DNA from: Auanema rhodensis
Lineage: Eukaryota > Nematoda > Chromadorea > Rhabditida > Rhabditidae
Assembly: GCA_964057225.1 (NCBI GenBank)
Contig: OZ059897.1
Location: forward strand, 3,844,001 to 3,908,000
Direction: 5' to 3'
Length of the DNA stretch: 64,000 nt
The position numbers were made by a program, and so were the translations under genes. Under the pieces are notes generated by a model that was given only the letters and a program-made list of their open reading frames with translations, was not told the origin of the DNA and ran no database searches. Shown in pieces: positions 49,843 through 62,828 of the stretch; position 1 is the stretch's first letter; every line of letters starts with the position of its first letter.

Positions 49843-52800
49843 CAATGTAGTATAGTGCATTCGATGCGGATTTTTAAGCTGCGTTGATCTGTGTTATCAG
49901 ATTTGAGTTAACTTAAAAATGCACCGAGATATCAACTGATATATGTTCACGCTTATATCCTCGATTTTCACCCTGAAGAAATGATTTTTTCGTTGAATAA
50001 CATTGTTCATCGTCTTCGTCTTGAAAAAAGGAATCTAAAAACATCTACTTTTTGTGAAATTATTTAGAAATTTTTCGGGAAAATTTTTGTCAAAATGTTT
50101 TTGGAAGCAATGTTGAGTGTACATGGGAACTCAACATACACTAATGCATTATTTTTCAAACGATCATAACTAATTTTTGTATTGAGCGTTTATCAATGTA
50201 GTATAGTGCATTCGATGCGGATTTTTAAGCTGCGTCGATCTGTGTTATCAGATTTGCGCTAGCTTGAAAATGCACCGAGATATCAACTGATATAGGTTCA
50301 CACTTATATCCTCGATTTTCACCCTGAAGAATTAATTTTTTCATTGAATAACATTGTCCATCGTCTTTGCCTTGAAAAAAGGAATCTAAAAACATCTACT
50401 TTTTGTGAAATTATTTAGAAATTTTTCGGGAAAATTTTTGTCAAAATGTTTTTGGAAGCAATGTTGAGTGTACATGGGAACTCAACATACACTAATGCAT
50501 TATTTTTCAAACGATCATAACTAATTTTTGTATAGAGCGTTTCTCAATGTAGTATAGTGCATTCGATGCGGATTTTTAAGCTGCGTTGATCTGTGTTATC
50601 AGATTTGAGTTATCTTAAAAATGCACCGAGATATCAACTGATATATGTTCACGCTTATATCCTCGATTTTCACCCTGAAGAAATGATTTTTTCGTTGAAT
50701 AACATTTACCATCGTCTTCGTCTTGAAAAAAGGAATCTAAAAACATCTACTTTTTGTGAAATTATTTATAAATTTTTCGGGAAAATTTTTGTCAAAATGT
50801 TTTTGGAAGCAATGTTGAGTGTACATGGGAACTCAACATACACTAATGCATTATTTTTCAAACGATCATAACTAATTTTCGTATAGAGCGTTTCTCAATG
50901 TAGTATAGTGCTGTCGATGCGGATTTTTAAGCTGCGTTGATCTGTGTTATCAGATTTGAGTTAGCTTAAAAATGCACCGAGATATCAACTGATATATGTT
51001 CACGCATATATCCTCGATTTTCACACTGAAGAAATCATTTTTTCGTTGAATAACATTGTCCATCGTCTTTGTCTTGAAAAAAGGAATCTAAAAACATCTA
51101 CTTTTTGTGAAATTATTTAGAAATTTTTCGGGAAAATTTTTGTCAAAATGTTTTTGGAAGCAATGTTGAGTGTACATGGGAACTCAACATACACTAATGC
51201 ATTATTTTTCAAACGATCATAACTAATTTTTGTATTAAGCGTTTATCAATGTAGTATAGTGCTGTCGATGCGGATTTTTAAGCTGCGTTGATCTGTGTTA
51301 TCAGATTTGAGTTAGCTTAAAAATGCACCGAGATATCAACTGATATATGTTCACGCTTATATCCTCGATTTTCACACTGAAGAAATGATTTTTTCGTTGA
51401 ATAACATTGTCCATCGTCTTCGTCTTGAAAAAAGGAATCTAAAAACATCTACTTTTTGTGAAATTATTTATAAATTTTTCGGGAAAATTTTTGTCAAAAT
51501 GTTTTTGGAAGCAATGTTGAGTGTACATGGGAACTCAACATACACTAATGCATTATTTTTCAAACGATCATAACTAATTTTTGTATAGAGCGTTTCTCAA
51601 TGTAGTATAGTGCATTCGATGCGGATTTTTAAGCTGCGTTGATCTGTGTTATCAGATTTGAGTTAACTTAAAAATGCACCGAGATATCAACTGATATATG
51701 TTCACGCTTATATCCTCGATTTTCACCCTGAAGAAATGATTTTTTCGTTGAATAACATTGTCCATCGTCTTCGTCTTGAAAAAAGGAATCTAAAAACATC
51801 TACTTTTTGTGAAATTATTTAGAAATTTTTCGGGAAAATTTTTGTCAAAATGTTTTTGGAAGCAATGTTGAGTGTACATGGGAACTCAACATACACTAAT
51901 GCATTATTTTTCAAACGATCATAACTAATTTTTGTATTGAGCGTTTATCAATGTAGTATAGTGCATTCGATGCGGATTTTTAAGCTGCGTCGATCTGTGT
52001 TATCAGATTTGCGCTAGCTTGAAAATGCACCGAGATATCAACTGATATAGGTTCACACTTATATCCTCGATTTTCACCCTGAAGAATTAATTTTTTCATT
52101 GAATAACATTGTCCATCGTCTTTGCCTTGAAAAAAGGAATCTAAAAACATCTATTTTTTGTGAAATTATTTAGAAATTTTTCGGGAAAATTTTTGTCAAA
52201 ATGTTTTTGGAAGCAATGTTGAGTGTACATGGGAACTCAACATACACTAATGCATTATTTTTCAAACGATCATAACTAATTTTTGTATAGAGCGTTTCTC
52301 AATGTAGTATAGTGCATTCGATGCTGATTTTTAAGCTGCGTTGATCTGTGTTATCAGATTTGAGTTATCTTAAAAATGCACCGAGATATCAACTGATATA
52401 TGTTCACGCTTATATCCTCGATTTTCACCCTGAAGAAATGATTTTTTCGTTGAATAACATTTACCATCGTCTTCGTCTTGAAAAAAGGAATCTAAAAACA
52501 TCTACTTTTTGTGAAATTATTTATAAATTTTTCGGGAAAATTTTTGTCAAAATGTTTTTGGAAGCAATGTTGAGTGTACATGGGAACTCAACATACACTA
52601 ATGCATTATTTTTCAAACGATCATAACTAATTTTTGTATAGAGCGTTTCTCAATGTAGTATAGTGCTGTCGATGCGGATTTTTAAGCTGCGTTGATCTGT
52701 GTTATCAGATTTGAGTTAGCTTAAAAATGCACCGAGATATCAACTGATATATGTTCACGCTTATATCCTCGATTTTCACACTGAAGAAATGATTTTTTCG

Positions 52801-53352
52801 TTGAATAACATTGTCCATCGTCTTCGTCTTGAAAAAAGGAATCTAAAAACATCTACTTTTTGTGAAATTATTTATAAATTTTTCGGGAAAATTTTTGTCA
52901 AAATGTTTTTGGAAGCAATGTTGAGTGTACATGGGAACTCAACATACACTAATGCATTATTTTTCAAACGATCATAACTAATTTTTGTATAGAGCGTTTC
53001 TCAATGTAGTATAGTGCATTCGATGCGGATTTTTAAGCTGCGTTGATCTGTGTTATCAGATTTGAGTTAGCTTAAAAATGCACCGAGATATCAACTGATA
53101 TATGTTCACGCTTATATCCTCGATTTTCACACTGAAGAAATGATTTTTTCGTTGAATAACATTGTCCATCGTCTTCGTCTTGAAAAAAGGAATCTAAAAA
53201 CATCTACTTTTTGTGAAATTATTTAGAAATTTTTCGGGAAAATTTTTGTCAAAATGTTTTTGGAAGCAATGTTGAGTGTACATGGGAACTCAACATACAC
53301 TAATGCATTATTTTTCAAACGATCATAACTAATTTTTGTATAAAGCGTTTAT
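49843..53352. repeat. 10-mer HOR, copy 3 (monomers 143-152)
   Basis: Nine slots match copies 1 and 2. The ATG of slot 4 is changed to ATC near 51037, slot 8 (monomer 150) has GATGCTGATT near 52319, and its tail has returned to GATCATAAC. The last monomer (53002-53352) has CATTCG, the TAG at 223 and a unique TATAAAG/TTTATC tail, so the HOR ends within it. Confidence 0.85.
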
Positions 53353-53703
53353 CAATGTAGTATAGTGCTGTCGATGCGGATTTTTAAGCTGCGTTGATCT
53401 GTGTTATCAGATTTGAGTTAGCTTAAAAATGCACCGAGATATCAACTGATATATGTTCACGCTTATATCCTCGATTTTCACACTGAAGAAATGATTTTTT
53501 CGTTGAATAACATTGTCCATCGTCTTCGTCTTGAAAAAAGGAATCTAAAAACATCTACTTTTTGTGAAATTATTTAGAAATTTTTCGGGAAAATTTTTGT
53601 CAAAATGTTTTTCGAAGCAATGTTGAGTGTACATGGGAACTCAACATACACTAATGCATTATTTTTCAAACGATCATAACTAATTTTTGTATAGAGCGTT
53701 TCT

Positions 53704-56700
53704 CAATGTAGTATAGTGCATTCGATGCGGATTTTTAAGCTGCGTTGATCTGTGTTATCAGATTTGAGTTATCTTAAAAATGCACCGAGATATCAACTGA
53801 TATATGTTCACGCTTATATCCTCGATTTTCACCCTGAAGAAATGATTTTTTCGTTGAATAACATTTACCATCGTCTTCGTCTTGAAAAAAGAAATCTAAA
53901 AACATCTACTTTTTGTGAAATTATTTAGAAATTTTTCGGGAAAATTTTTGTCAAAATGTTTTTCGAAGCAATGTTGAGTGTACATGGGAACTCAACATAC
54001 ACTAATGCATTATTTTTCAAACGATCATAACTAATTTTTGTATTAAGCGTTTATCAATGTAGTATAGTGCATTCGATGCGGATTTTTAAGCTGCGTTGAT
54101 CTGTGTTATCAGATTTGAGTTAGCTTAAAAATGCACCGAGATATCAACTGATATATGTTCACGCTTATATCCTCGATTTTCACCCTGAAGAAATGATTGT
54201 TTCGTTGAATAACATTGTCCATCGTCTTCGTCTTGAAAAAAGGAATCTAAAAACATCTACTTTTTGTGAAATTATTTAGAAATTTTTCGGGAAAATTTTT
54301 GTCAAAATGTTTTTGGAAGCAATGTTGAGTGTACATGGGAACTCAACATACACTAATGCATTATTTTTCAAACGATCATAACTAATTTTTGTATTAAGCG
54401 TTTATCAATGTAGTATAGTGCATTCGATGCGGATTTTTAAGCTGCGTCGATCTGTGTTATCAGATTTGCGCTAGCTTGGAAATTCACCGAGATATCAACT
54501 GATATAGGTTCACACTTATATCCTCGATTTTCACCCTGAAGAATTAATTTTTTCGTTGAATAACATTGTCCATCGTCTTTGCCTTGAAAAAAGGAATCTA
54601 AAAACATCTACTTTTTGTGAAATTATTTAGAAATTTTTCGGGAAAATTTTTGTCACAATGTTTTTGGAAGCAATGTTGAGTGTACATGGGAACTCAGCAT
54701 ACACTAATGCATTATTTTTCAAACGATCATAACTAATTTTTGTATAGAGCGTTTCTCAATGTAGTATAGTGCTGTCGATGCGGATTTTTAAGCTGCGTTG
54801 ATCTGTGTTATCAGATTTGAGTTAGCTTAAAAATGCACCGAGATATCAACTGATATAGGTTCACACTTATATCCTCGATTTTCACCCTGAAGAATTAATT
54901 TTTTCGTTGAATAACATTGTCCATCGTCTTTGCCTTGAAAAAAGGAATCTAAAAACATCTACTTTTTGTGAAATTATTTAGAAATTTTTCGGGAAAATTT
55001 TTGTCAAAATGTTTTTGGAAGCAATGTTGAGTGTACATGGGAACTCAACATACACTAATGCATTATTTTTCAAACGATCATAACTAATTTTTGTATAGAG
55101 CGTTTCTCAATGTAGTATAGTGCATTCGATGCGGATTTTTAAGCTGCGTTGATCTGTGTTATCAGATTTGAGTTATCTTAAAAATGCACCGAGATATCAA
55201 CTGATAAATGTTCACGCTTATATCCTCGATTTTCACCCTGAAGAAATGATTTTTTCGTTGAATAACATTTACCATCGTCTTCGTCTTGAAAAAAGGAATC
55301 TAAAAACATCTACTTTTTGTGAAATTATTTAGAAATTTTTCGGGAAAATTTTTGTCAAAATGTTTTTGGAAGCAATGTTGAGTGTACATGGGAACTCAAC
55401 ATACACTAATGCATTATTTTTCAAACGATCATAACTAATTTTTGTATTGAGCGTTTATCAATGTAGTATAGTGCATTCGATGCGGATTTTTAAGCTGCGT
55501 CGATCTGTGTTATCAGATTTGCGCTAGCTTGAAAATGCACCGAGATATCAACTGATATAGGTTCACACTTATATCCTCGATTTTCACCCTGAAGAATTAA
55601 TTTTTTCATTGAATAACATTGTCCATCGTCTTTGCCTTGAAAAAAGGAATCTAAAAACATCTACTTTTTGTGAAATTATTTAGAAATTTTTCGGGAAAAT
55701 TTTTGTCAAAATGTTTTTGGAAGCAATGTTGAGTGTACATGGGAACTCAACATACACTAATGCATTATTTTTCAAACGATCATAACTAATTTTTGTATAG
55801 AGCGTTTCTCAATGTAGTATAGTGCATTCGATGCGGATTTTTAAGCTGCGTTGATCTGTGTTATCAGATTTGAGTTATCTTAAAAATGCACCGAGATATC
55901 AACTGATATATGTTCACGCTTATATCCTCGATTTTCACCCTGAAGAAATGATTTTTTCGTTGAATAACATTTACCATCGTCTTCGTCTTGAAAAAAGAAA
56001 TCTAAAAACATCTACTTTTTGTGAAATTATTTAGAAATTTTTCGGGAAAATTTTTGTCAAAATGTTTTTCGAAGCAATGTTGAGTGTACATGGGAACTCA
56101 ACATACACTAATGCATTATTTTTCAAACGATCATAACTAATTTTTGTATTAAGCGTTTATCAATGTAGTATAGTGCATTCGATGCGGATTTTTAAGCTGC
56201 GTTGATCTGTGTTATCAGATTTGAGTTAGCTTAAAAATGCACCGAGATATCAACTGATATATGTTCACGCTTATATCCTCGATTTTCACCCTGAAGAAAT
56301 GATTTTTTCGTTGAATAACATTGTCCATCGTCTTCGTCTTGAAAAAAGGAATCTAAAAACATCTACTTTTTGTGAAATTATTTAGAAATTTTTCGGGAAA
56401 ATTTTTGTCAAAATGTTTTTGGAAGCAATGTTGAGTGTACATGGGAACTCAACATACACTAATGCATTATTTTTCAAACGATCATAACTAATTTTTGTAT
56501 TAAGCGTTTATCAATGTAGTATAGTGCATTCGATGCGGATTTTTAAGCTGCGTCGATCTCTGTTATCAGATTTGCGCTAGCTTGGAAATGCACCGAGATA
56601 TCAACTGATATAGGTTCACACTTATATCCTCGATTTTCACCCTGAAGAATTAATTTTTTCGTTGAATAACATTGTCCATCGTCTTTGCCTTGAAAAAAGG

Positions 56701-57915
56701 AATCTAAAAACATCTACTTTTTGTGAAATTATTTAGAAATTTTTCGGGAAAATTTTTGTCACAATGTTTTTGGAAGCAATGTTGAGTGTACATGGGAACT
56801 CAGCATACACTAATGCATTATTTTTCAAACGATCATAACTAATTTTTGTATAGAGCGTTTCTCAATGTAGTATAGTGCTGTCGATGCGGATTTTTAAGCT
56901 GCGTTGATCTGTGTTATCAGATTTGAGTTAGCTTAAAAATGCACCGAGATATCAACTGATATAGGTTCACACTTATATCCTCGATTTTCACCCTGAAGAA
57001 TTAATTTTTTCATTGAATAACATTGTCCATCGTCTTTGCCTTGAAAAAAGGAATCTAAAAACATCTACTTTTTGTGAAATTATTTAGAAATTTTTCGGGA
57101 AAATTTTTGTCAAAATGTTTTTGGAAGCAATGTTGAGTGTACATGGGAACTCAACATACACTAATGCATTATTTTTCAAACGATCATAACTAATTTTTGT
57201 ATAGAGCGTTTCTCAATGTAGTATAGTGCATTCGATGCGGATTTTTAAGCTGCGTTGATCTGTGTTATCAGATTTGAGTTATCTTAAAAATGCACCGAGA
57301 TATCAACTGATATATGTTCACGCTTATATCCTCGATTTTCACCCTGAAGAAATGATTTTTTCGTTGAATAACATTTACCATCGTCTTCGTCTTGAAAAAA
57401 GGAATCTAAAAACATCTACTTTTTGTGAAATTATTTAGAAATTTTTCGGGAAAATTTTTGTCAAAATGTTTTTGGAAGCAATGTTGAGTGTACATGGGAA
57501 CTCAACATACACTAATGCATTATTTTTCAAACGATCATAACTAATTTTTGTATTAAGCGTTCATCAATGTAGTATAGTGCATTCGATGCGGATTTTTAAG
57601 CTGCGTTGATCTGTGTTATCAGATTTGAGTTAGCTTAAAAATGCACCGAGATATCAACTGATATATGTTCACGCTTATATCCTCGATTTTCACCCTGAAG
57701 AAATGATTTTTTCGTTGAATAACATTGTCCATCGTCTTCGTCTTGAAAAAAGGAATCTAAAAACATCTACTTTTTGTGAAATTATTTAGAAATTTTTCGG
57801 GAAAATTTTTGTCAAAATGTTTTTGGAAGCAATGTTGAGTGTACATGGGAACTCAACATACACTAATGCATTATTTTTCAAACGATCATAACTAATTTTT
57901 GTATTAAGCGTTTAT
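53704..57915. repeat. 6-mer-spaced duplication (monomers 154-159 and 160-165)
   Basis: Units 53704-55809 and 55810-57915 match in their first five slots. These are the TTTACC/TTTTCGAAGC monomer, the plain TTAGC monomer, the R monomer with TTGGAAAT, the chimeric monomer with GAATTAA in a CTGTCG background, and a TTATC/TTTACC monomer. The sixth slots differ (R-type in the first, TTAGC-type in the second). Copy differences include GATTGTTTCG near 54197, AAATTC near 54480 and CGTTCATC near 57558. Confidence 0.75.
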
Positions 57916-59319
57916 CAATGTAGTATAGTGCATTCGATGCGGATTTTTAAGCTGCGTCGATCTGTGTTATCAGATTTGCGCTAGCTTAAAAATGCACCGA
58001 GATATCAACTCATATAGGTTCACACTTATATCCTCGATTTTCACCCTGAAGAATTAATTTTTTCGTTGAATAACATTGTCCATCGTCTTTGCCTTGAAAA
58101 AAGGAATCTAAAAACATCTACTTTTTGTGAAATTATTTAGAAATTTTTCGGGAAAATTTTTGTCACAATGTTTTTGGAAGCAATGTTGAGTGTACATGGG
58201 AACTCAGCATACACTAATGCATTATTTTTCAAACGATCATAACTAATTTTTGTATAGAGCGTTTCTCAATGTAGTATAGTGCTGTCGATGCGGATTTTTA
58301 AGCTGCGTTGATCTGTGTTATCAGATTTGAGTTAGCTTAAAAATGCACCGAGATATCAACTGATATATGTTCACGCTTATATCCTCGATTTTCACACTGA
58401 AGAAATGATTTTTTCGTTGAATAACATTGTCCATCGTCTTCGTCTTGAAAAAAGGAATCTGAAAACATCTACTTTTTGTGAAATTATTTATAAATTTTTC
58501 GGGAAAATTTTTGTCAAAATGTTTTTGGAAGCAATGTTGAGTGTACATGGGAACTCAACATACACTAATGCATTATTTTTCAAACGATCATAACTAATTT
58601 TTGTATTAAGCGTTTATCAATGTAGTATAGTGCATTCGATGCGGATTTTTAAGCTGCGTCGATCTGTGTTATCAGATTTGCGCTAGCTTAAAAATGCACC
58701 GAGATATCAACTCATATAGGTTCACACTTATATCCTCGATTTTCACCCTGAAGAATTAATTTTTTCGTTGAATAACATTGTCCATCGTCTTTGCCTTGAA
58801 AAAAGGAATCTAAAAACATCTACTTTTTGTGAAATTATTTAGAAATTTTTCGGGAAAATTTTTGTCACAATGTTTTTGGAAGCAATGTTGAGTGTACATG
58901 GGAACTCAGCATACACTAATGCATTATTTTTCAAACGATCATAACTAATTTTTGTATAGAGCGTTTCTCAATGTAGTATAGTGCTGTCGATGCGGATTTT
59001 TAAGCTGCGTTGATCTGTGTTATCAGATTTGAGTTAGCTTAAAAATGCACCGAGATATCAACTGATATATGTTCACGCTTATATCCTCGATTTTCACACT
59101 GAAGAAATGATTTTTTCGTTGAATAACATTGTCCATCGTCTTCGTCTTGAAAAAAGGAATCTGAAAACATCTACTTTTTGTGAAATTATTTATAAATTTT
59201 TCGGGAAAATTTTTGTCAAAATGTTTTTGGAAGCAATGTTGAGTGTACATGGGAACTCAACATACACTAATGCATTATTTTTCAAACGATCATAACTAAT
59301 TTTTGTATAGAGCGTTTCT
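57916..59319. repeat. Tandem dimer duplication (monomers 166-167 and 168-169)
   Basis: Two 702-bp units. Each has an R monomer with the rare CAACTCATATAGG near 91 and a Y monomer with CTGAAAAC near 193. The tails differ: monomer 167 ends TATTAAG/TTTATC and monomer 169 ends TATAGAG/TTTCTC. CTGAAAAC with TAT at 223 also lengthens the opposite-strand frame to 75 codons, which is incidental. The pair and the following monomer 170 (AATTAATTAG near 217) recur at 61075-62127. Confidence 0.8.
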
Positions 59320-61074
59320 CAATGTAGTATAGTGCATTCGATGCGGATTTTTAAGCTGCGTTGATCTGTGTTATCAGATTTGAGTTAGCTTAAAAATGCA
59401 CCGAGATATCAACTGATATATGTTCACACTTATATCCTCGATTTTCACCCTGAAGAAATGATTTTTTCGTTGAAAAACATTGTCCATCGTATTCGTCTTG
59501 AAAAAAGGAATCTAAAAACATCTACTTTTTGTGAAATTAATTAGAAATTTTTCGGGAAAATTTTTGTCAAAATGTTTTTGGAAGCAATGTTGAGTGTACA
59601 TGGGAACTCAACATACACTAATGCATTATTTTTCAAACGATCATAACTAATTTTTGTATAGAGCGTTTCTCAATGTAGTATAGTGCTGTCGATGCGGATT
59701 TTTAAGCTGCGTTGATCTGTGTTATCAGATTTGAGTTAGCTTAAAAATGCACCGAGATATCAACTGATATATGTTCACGCTTATATCCTCGATTTTCACC
59801 CTGAAGAAATGATTTTTTCGTTGAATAACATTTACCATCGTCTTCGTCTTGAAAAAAGAAATCTAAAAACATCTACTTTTTGTGAAATTATTTAGAAATT
59901 TTTCGGGAAAATTTTTGTCAAAATGTTTTTCGAAGCAATGTTGAGTGTACATGGGAACTCAACATACACTAATGCATTATTTTTCAAACGATCATAACTA
60001 ATTTTTGTATTAAGCGTTTATCAATGTAGTATAGTGCATTCGATGCGGATTTTTAAGCTGCGTTGATCTGTGTTATCAGATTTGAGTTAGCTTAAAAATG
60101 CACCGAGATATCAACTGATATATGTTCACGCTTATATCCTCGATTTTCACCCTGAAGAAATGATTTTTTCGTTGAATAACATTGTCCATCGTCTTCGTCT
60201 TGAAAAAAGGAATCTAAAAACATCTACTTTTTGTGAAATTATTTAGAAATTTTTCGGGAAAATTTTTGTCAAAATGTTTTTGGAAGCAATGTTGAGTGTA
60301 CATGGGAACTCAACATACACTAATGCATTATTTTTCAAACGATCATAACTAATTTTTGTATTAAGCGTTTATCAATGTAGTATAGTGCATTCGATGCGGA
60401 TTTTTAAGCTGCGTCGATCTCTGTTATCAGATTTGCGCTAGCTTGGAAATGCACCGAGATATCAACTGATATAGGTTCACACTTATATCCTCGATTTTCA
60501 CCCTGAAGAATTAATTTTTTCGTTGAATAACATTGTCCATCGTCTTTGCCTTGAAAAAAGGAATCTAAAAACATCTACTTTTTGTGAAATTATTTAGAAA
60601 TTTTTCGGGAAAATTTTTGTCACAATGTTTTTGGAAGCAATGTTGAGTGTACATGGGAACTCAGCATACACTAATGCATTATTTTTCAAACGATCATAAC
60701 TAATTTTTGTATAGAGCGTTTCTCAATGTAGTATAGTGCTGTCGATGCGGATTTTTAAGCTGCGTTGATCTGTGTTATCAGATTTGAGTTAGCTTAAAAA
60801 TGCACCGAGATATCAACTGATATAGGTTCACACTTATATCCTCGATTTTCACCCTGAAGAATTAATTTTTTCGTTGAATAACATTGTCCATCGTCTTTGC
60901 CTTGAAAAAAGGAATCTAAAAACATCTACTTTTTGTGAAATTATTTAGAAATTTTTCGGGAAAATTTTTGTCAAAATGTTTTTGGAAGCAATGTTGAGTG
61001 TACATGGGAACTCAACATACACTAATGCATTATTTTTCAAACGATCATAACTAATTTTTGTATTAAGCGTTTAT

Positions 61075-62127
61075 CAATGTAGTATAGTGCATTCGATGCG
61101 GATTTTTAAGCTGCGTCGATCTGTGTTATCAGATTTGCGCTAGCTTAAAAATGCACCGAGATATCAACTGATATAGGTTCACACTTATATCCTCGATTTT
61201 CACCCTGAAGAATTAATTTTTTCGTTGAATAACATTGTCCATCGTCTTTGCCTTGAAAAAAGGAATCTAAAAACATCTACTTTTTGTGAAATTATTTAGA
61301 AATTTTTCGGGAAAATTTTTGTCACAATGTTTTTGGAAGCAATGTTGAGTGTACATGGGAACTCAGCATACACTAATGCATTATTTTTCAAACGATCATA
61401 ACTAATTTTTGTATAGAGCGTTTCTCAATGTAGTATAGTGCTGTCGATGCGGATTTTTAAGCTGCGTTGATCTGTGTTATCAGATTTGAGTTAGCTTAAA
61501 AATGCACCGAGATATCAACTGATATATGTTCACGCTTATATCCTCGATTTTCACACTGAAGAAATGATTTTTTCGTTGAATAACATTGTCCATCGTCTTC
61601 GTCTTGAAAAAAGGAATCTGAAAACATCTACTTTTTGTGAAATTATTTATAAATTTTTCGGGAAAATTTTTGTCAAAATGTTTTTGGAAGCAATGTTGAG
61701 TGTACATGGGAACTCAACATACACTAATGCATTATTTTTCAAACGATCATAACTAATTTTTGTACAGAGCGTTTCTCAATGTAGTATAGTGCATTCGATG
61801 CGGATTTTTAAGCTGCGTTGATCTGTGTTATCAGATTTGAGTTAGCTTAAAAATGCACCGAGATATCAACTGATATATGTTCACACTTATATCCTCGATT
61901 TTCACCCTGAAGAAATGATTTTTTCGTTGAAAAACATTGTCCATCGTATTCGTCTTGAAAAAAGGAATCTAAAAACATCTACTTTTTGTGAAATTAATTA
62001 GAAATTTTTCGGGAAAATTTTTGTCAAAATGTTTTTGGAAGCAATGTTGAGTGTACATGGGAACTCAACATACACTAATGCATTATTTTTCAAACGATCA
62101 TAACTAATTTTTGTATAGAGCGTTTCT
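61075..62127. repeat. Three-monomer copy (monomers 175-177) of 58618-59670
   Basis: Monomers 175-177 match 168-170 at 2457 bp. They comprise an R monomer with TTAAAAA, a Y monomer with CTGAAAAC, and a TATTCG monomer with AATTAATTAG. The R monomer here has the ordinary CAACTGATATAGG, so the CTCATA change in monomers 166 and 168 is confined to the dimer. A private TGTACAGAG lies near 61762. Confidence 0.75.
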
Positions 62128-62478
62128 CAATGTAGTATAGTGCTGTCGATGCGGATTTTTAAGCTGCGTTGATCTGTGTTATCAGATTTGAGTTAGCTTA
62201 AAAATGCACCGAGATATCAACTGATATATGTTCACGCTTATATCCTCGATTTTCACACTGAAGAAATGATTTTTTCGTTGAATAACATTGTCCATCGTCT
62301 TCGTCTTGAAAAAAGGAATCTAAAAACATCTACTTTTTGTGAAATTATTTATAAATTTTTCGGGAAAATTTTTGTCAAAATGTTTTTGGAAGCAATGTTG
62401 AGTGTACATGGGAACTCAGCATACACTAATGCATTATTTTTCAAACGATCATAACTAGTTTTTGTATAGAGCGTTTCT

Positions 62479-62828
62479 CAATGTAGTATAGTGCATTCGA
62501 TGCGGATTTTTAAGCTGCGTTGATCTGTGTTATCAGATTTGAGTTAGCTTTAAAATGCACCGAGATATCAACTGATATATGTTCACACTTATATCCTCGA
62601 TTTTCACCCTGAAGAAATGATTTTTTCGTTGAATAACATTGTCCATCGTCTTCGTCTTGAAAAAAGGAATCTAAAAACATCTACTTTTTGTGAAATTATT
62701 TATAAATTTTTCGGGAAAATTTTTGTCAAAATGTTTTTGAAGCAATGTTGAGTGTACATGGGAACTCAACATACACTAATGCATTATTTTTCAAACGATC
62801 ATAACTAATTTTTGTATAGAGCGTTTCT
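62479..62828. repeat. Monomer 179, 350 bp: the only length variant
   Basis: One G is missing in the run normally read as TTTTTGGAAGC (here TTTTTGAAGC near 62736). The register of all later monomers is therefore one base earlier; for example, the ATG anchor of monomer 181 is at 63318. The monomer is also mixed: CATTCG, TTAGC with TTTAAAATG near 71, CACAC, GAATAAC, TCTTCG and TAT at 223. Confidence 0.95.

Noticed and set aside
28480-52626. 92-codon frames in the TTATC/TTTACC monomers
   Set aside because: They start at GTG, open only because TTATC and TAT remove two stops, and simply follow the five-monomer spacing of the satellite.
11287-61707. 75-codon minus-strand frames overlapping some monomers
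   Set aside because: They overlap the plus-strand frame on the opposite strand and appear where variants such as CTGAAAAC (near 193) remove a minus-strand stop. No independent sign of coding.
11371-62454. Repeated 62-codon plus-strand open frames beginning at the ATG at monomer position 139
   Set aside because: They exist only where the usual TAG at 223 is changed (TAT, CAG or GAG) and the ATG is present. They recur with the satellite period, the peptide shows no recognisable domain, and most monomers are closed. Not annotated as genes.
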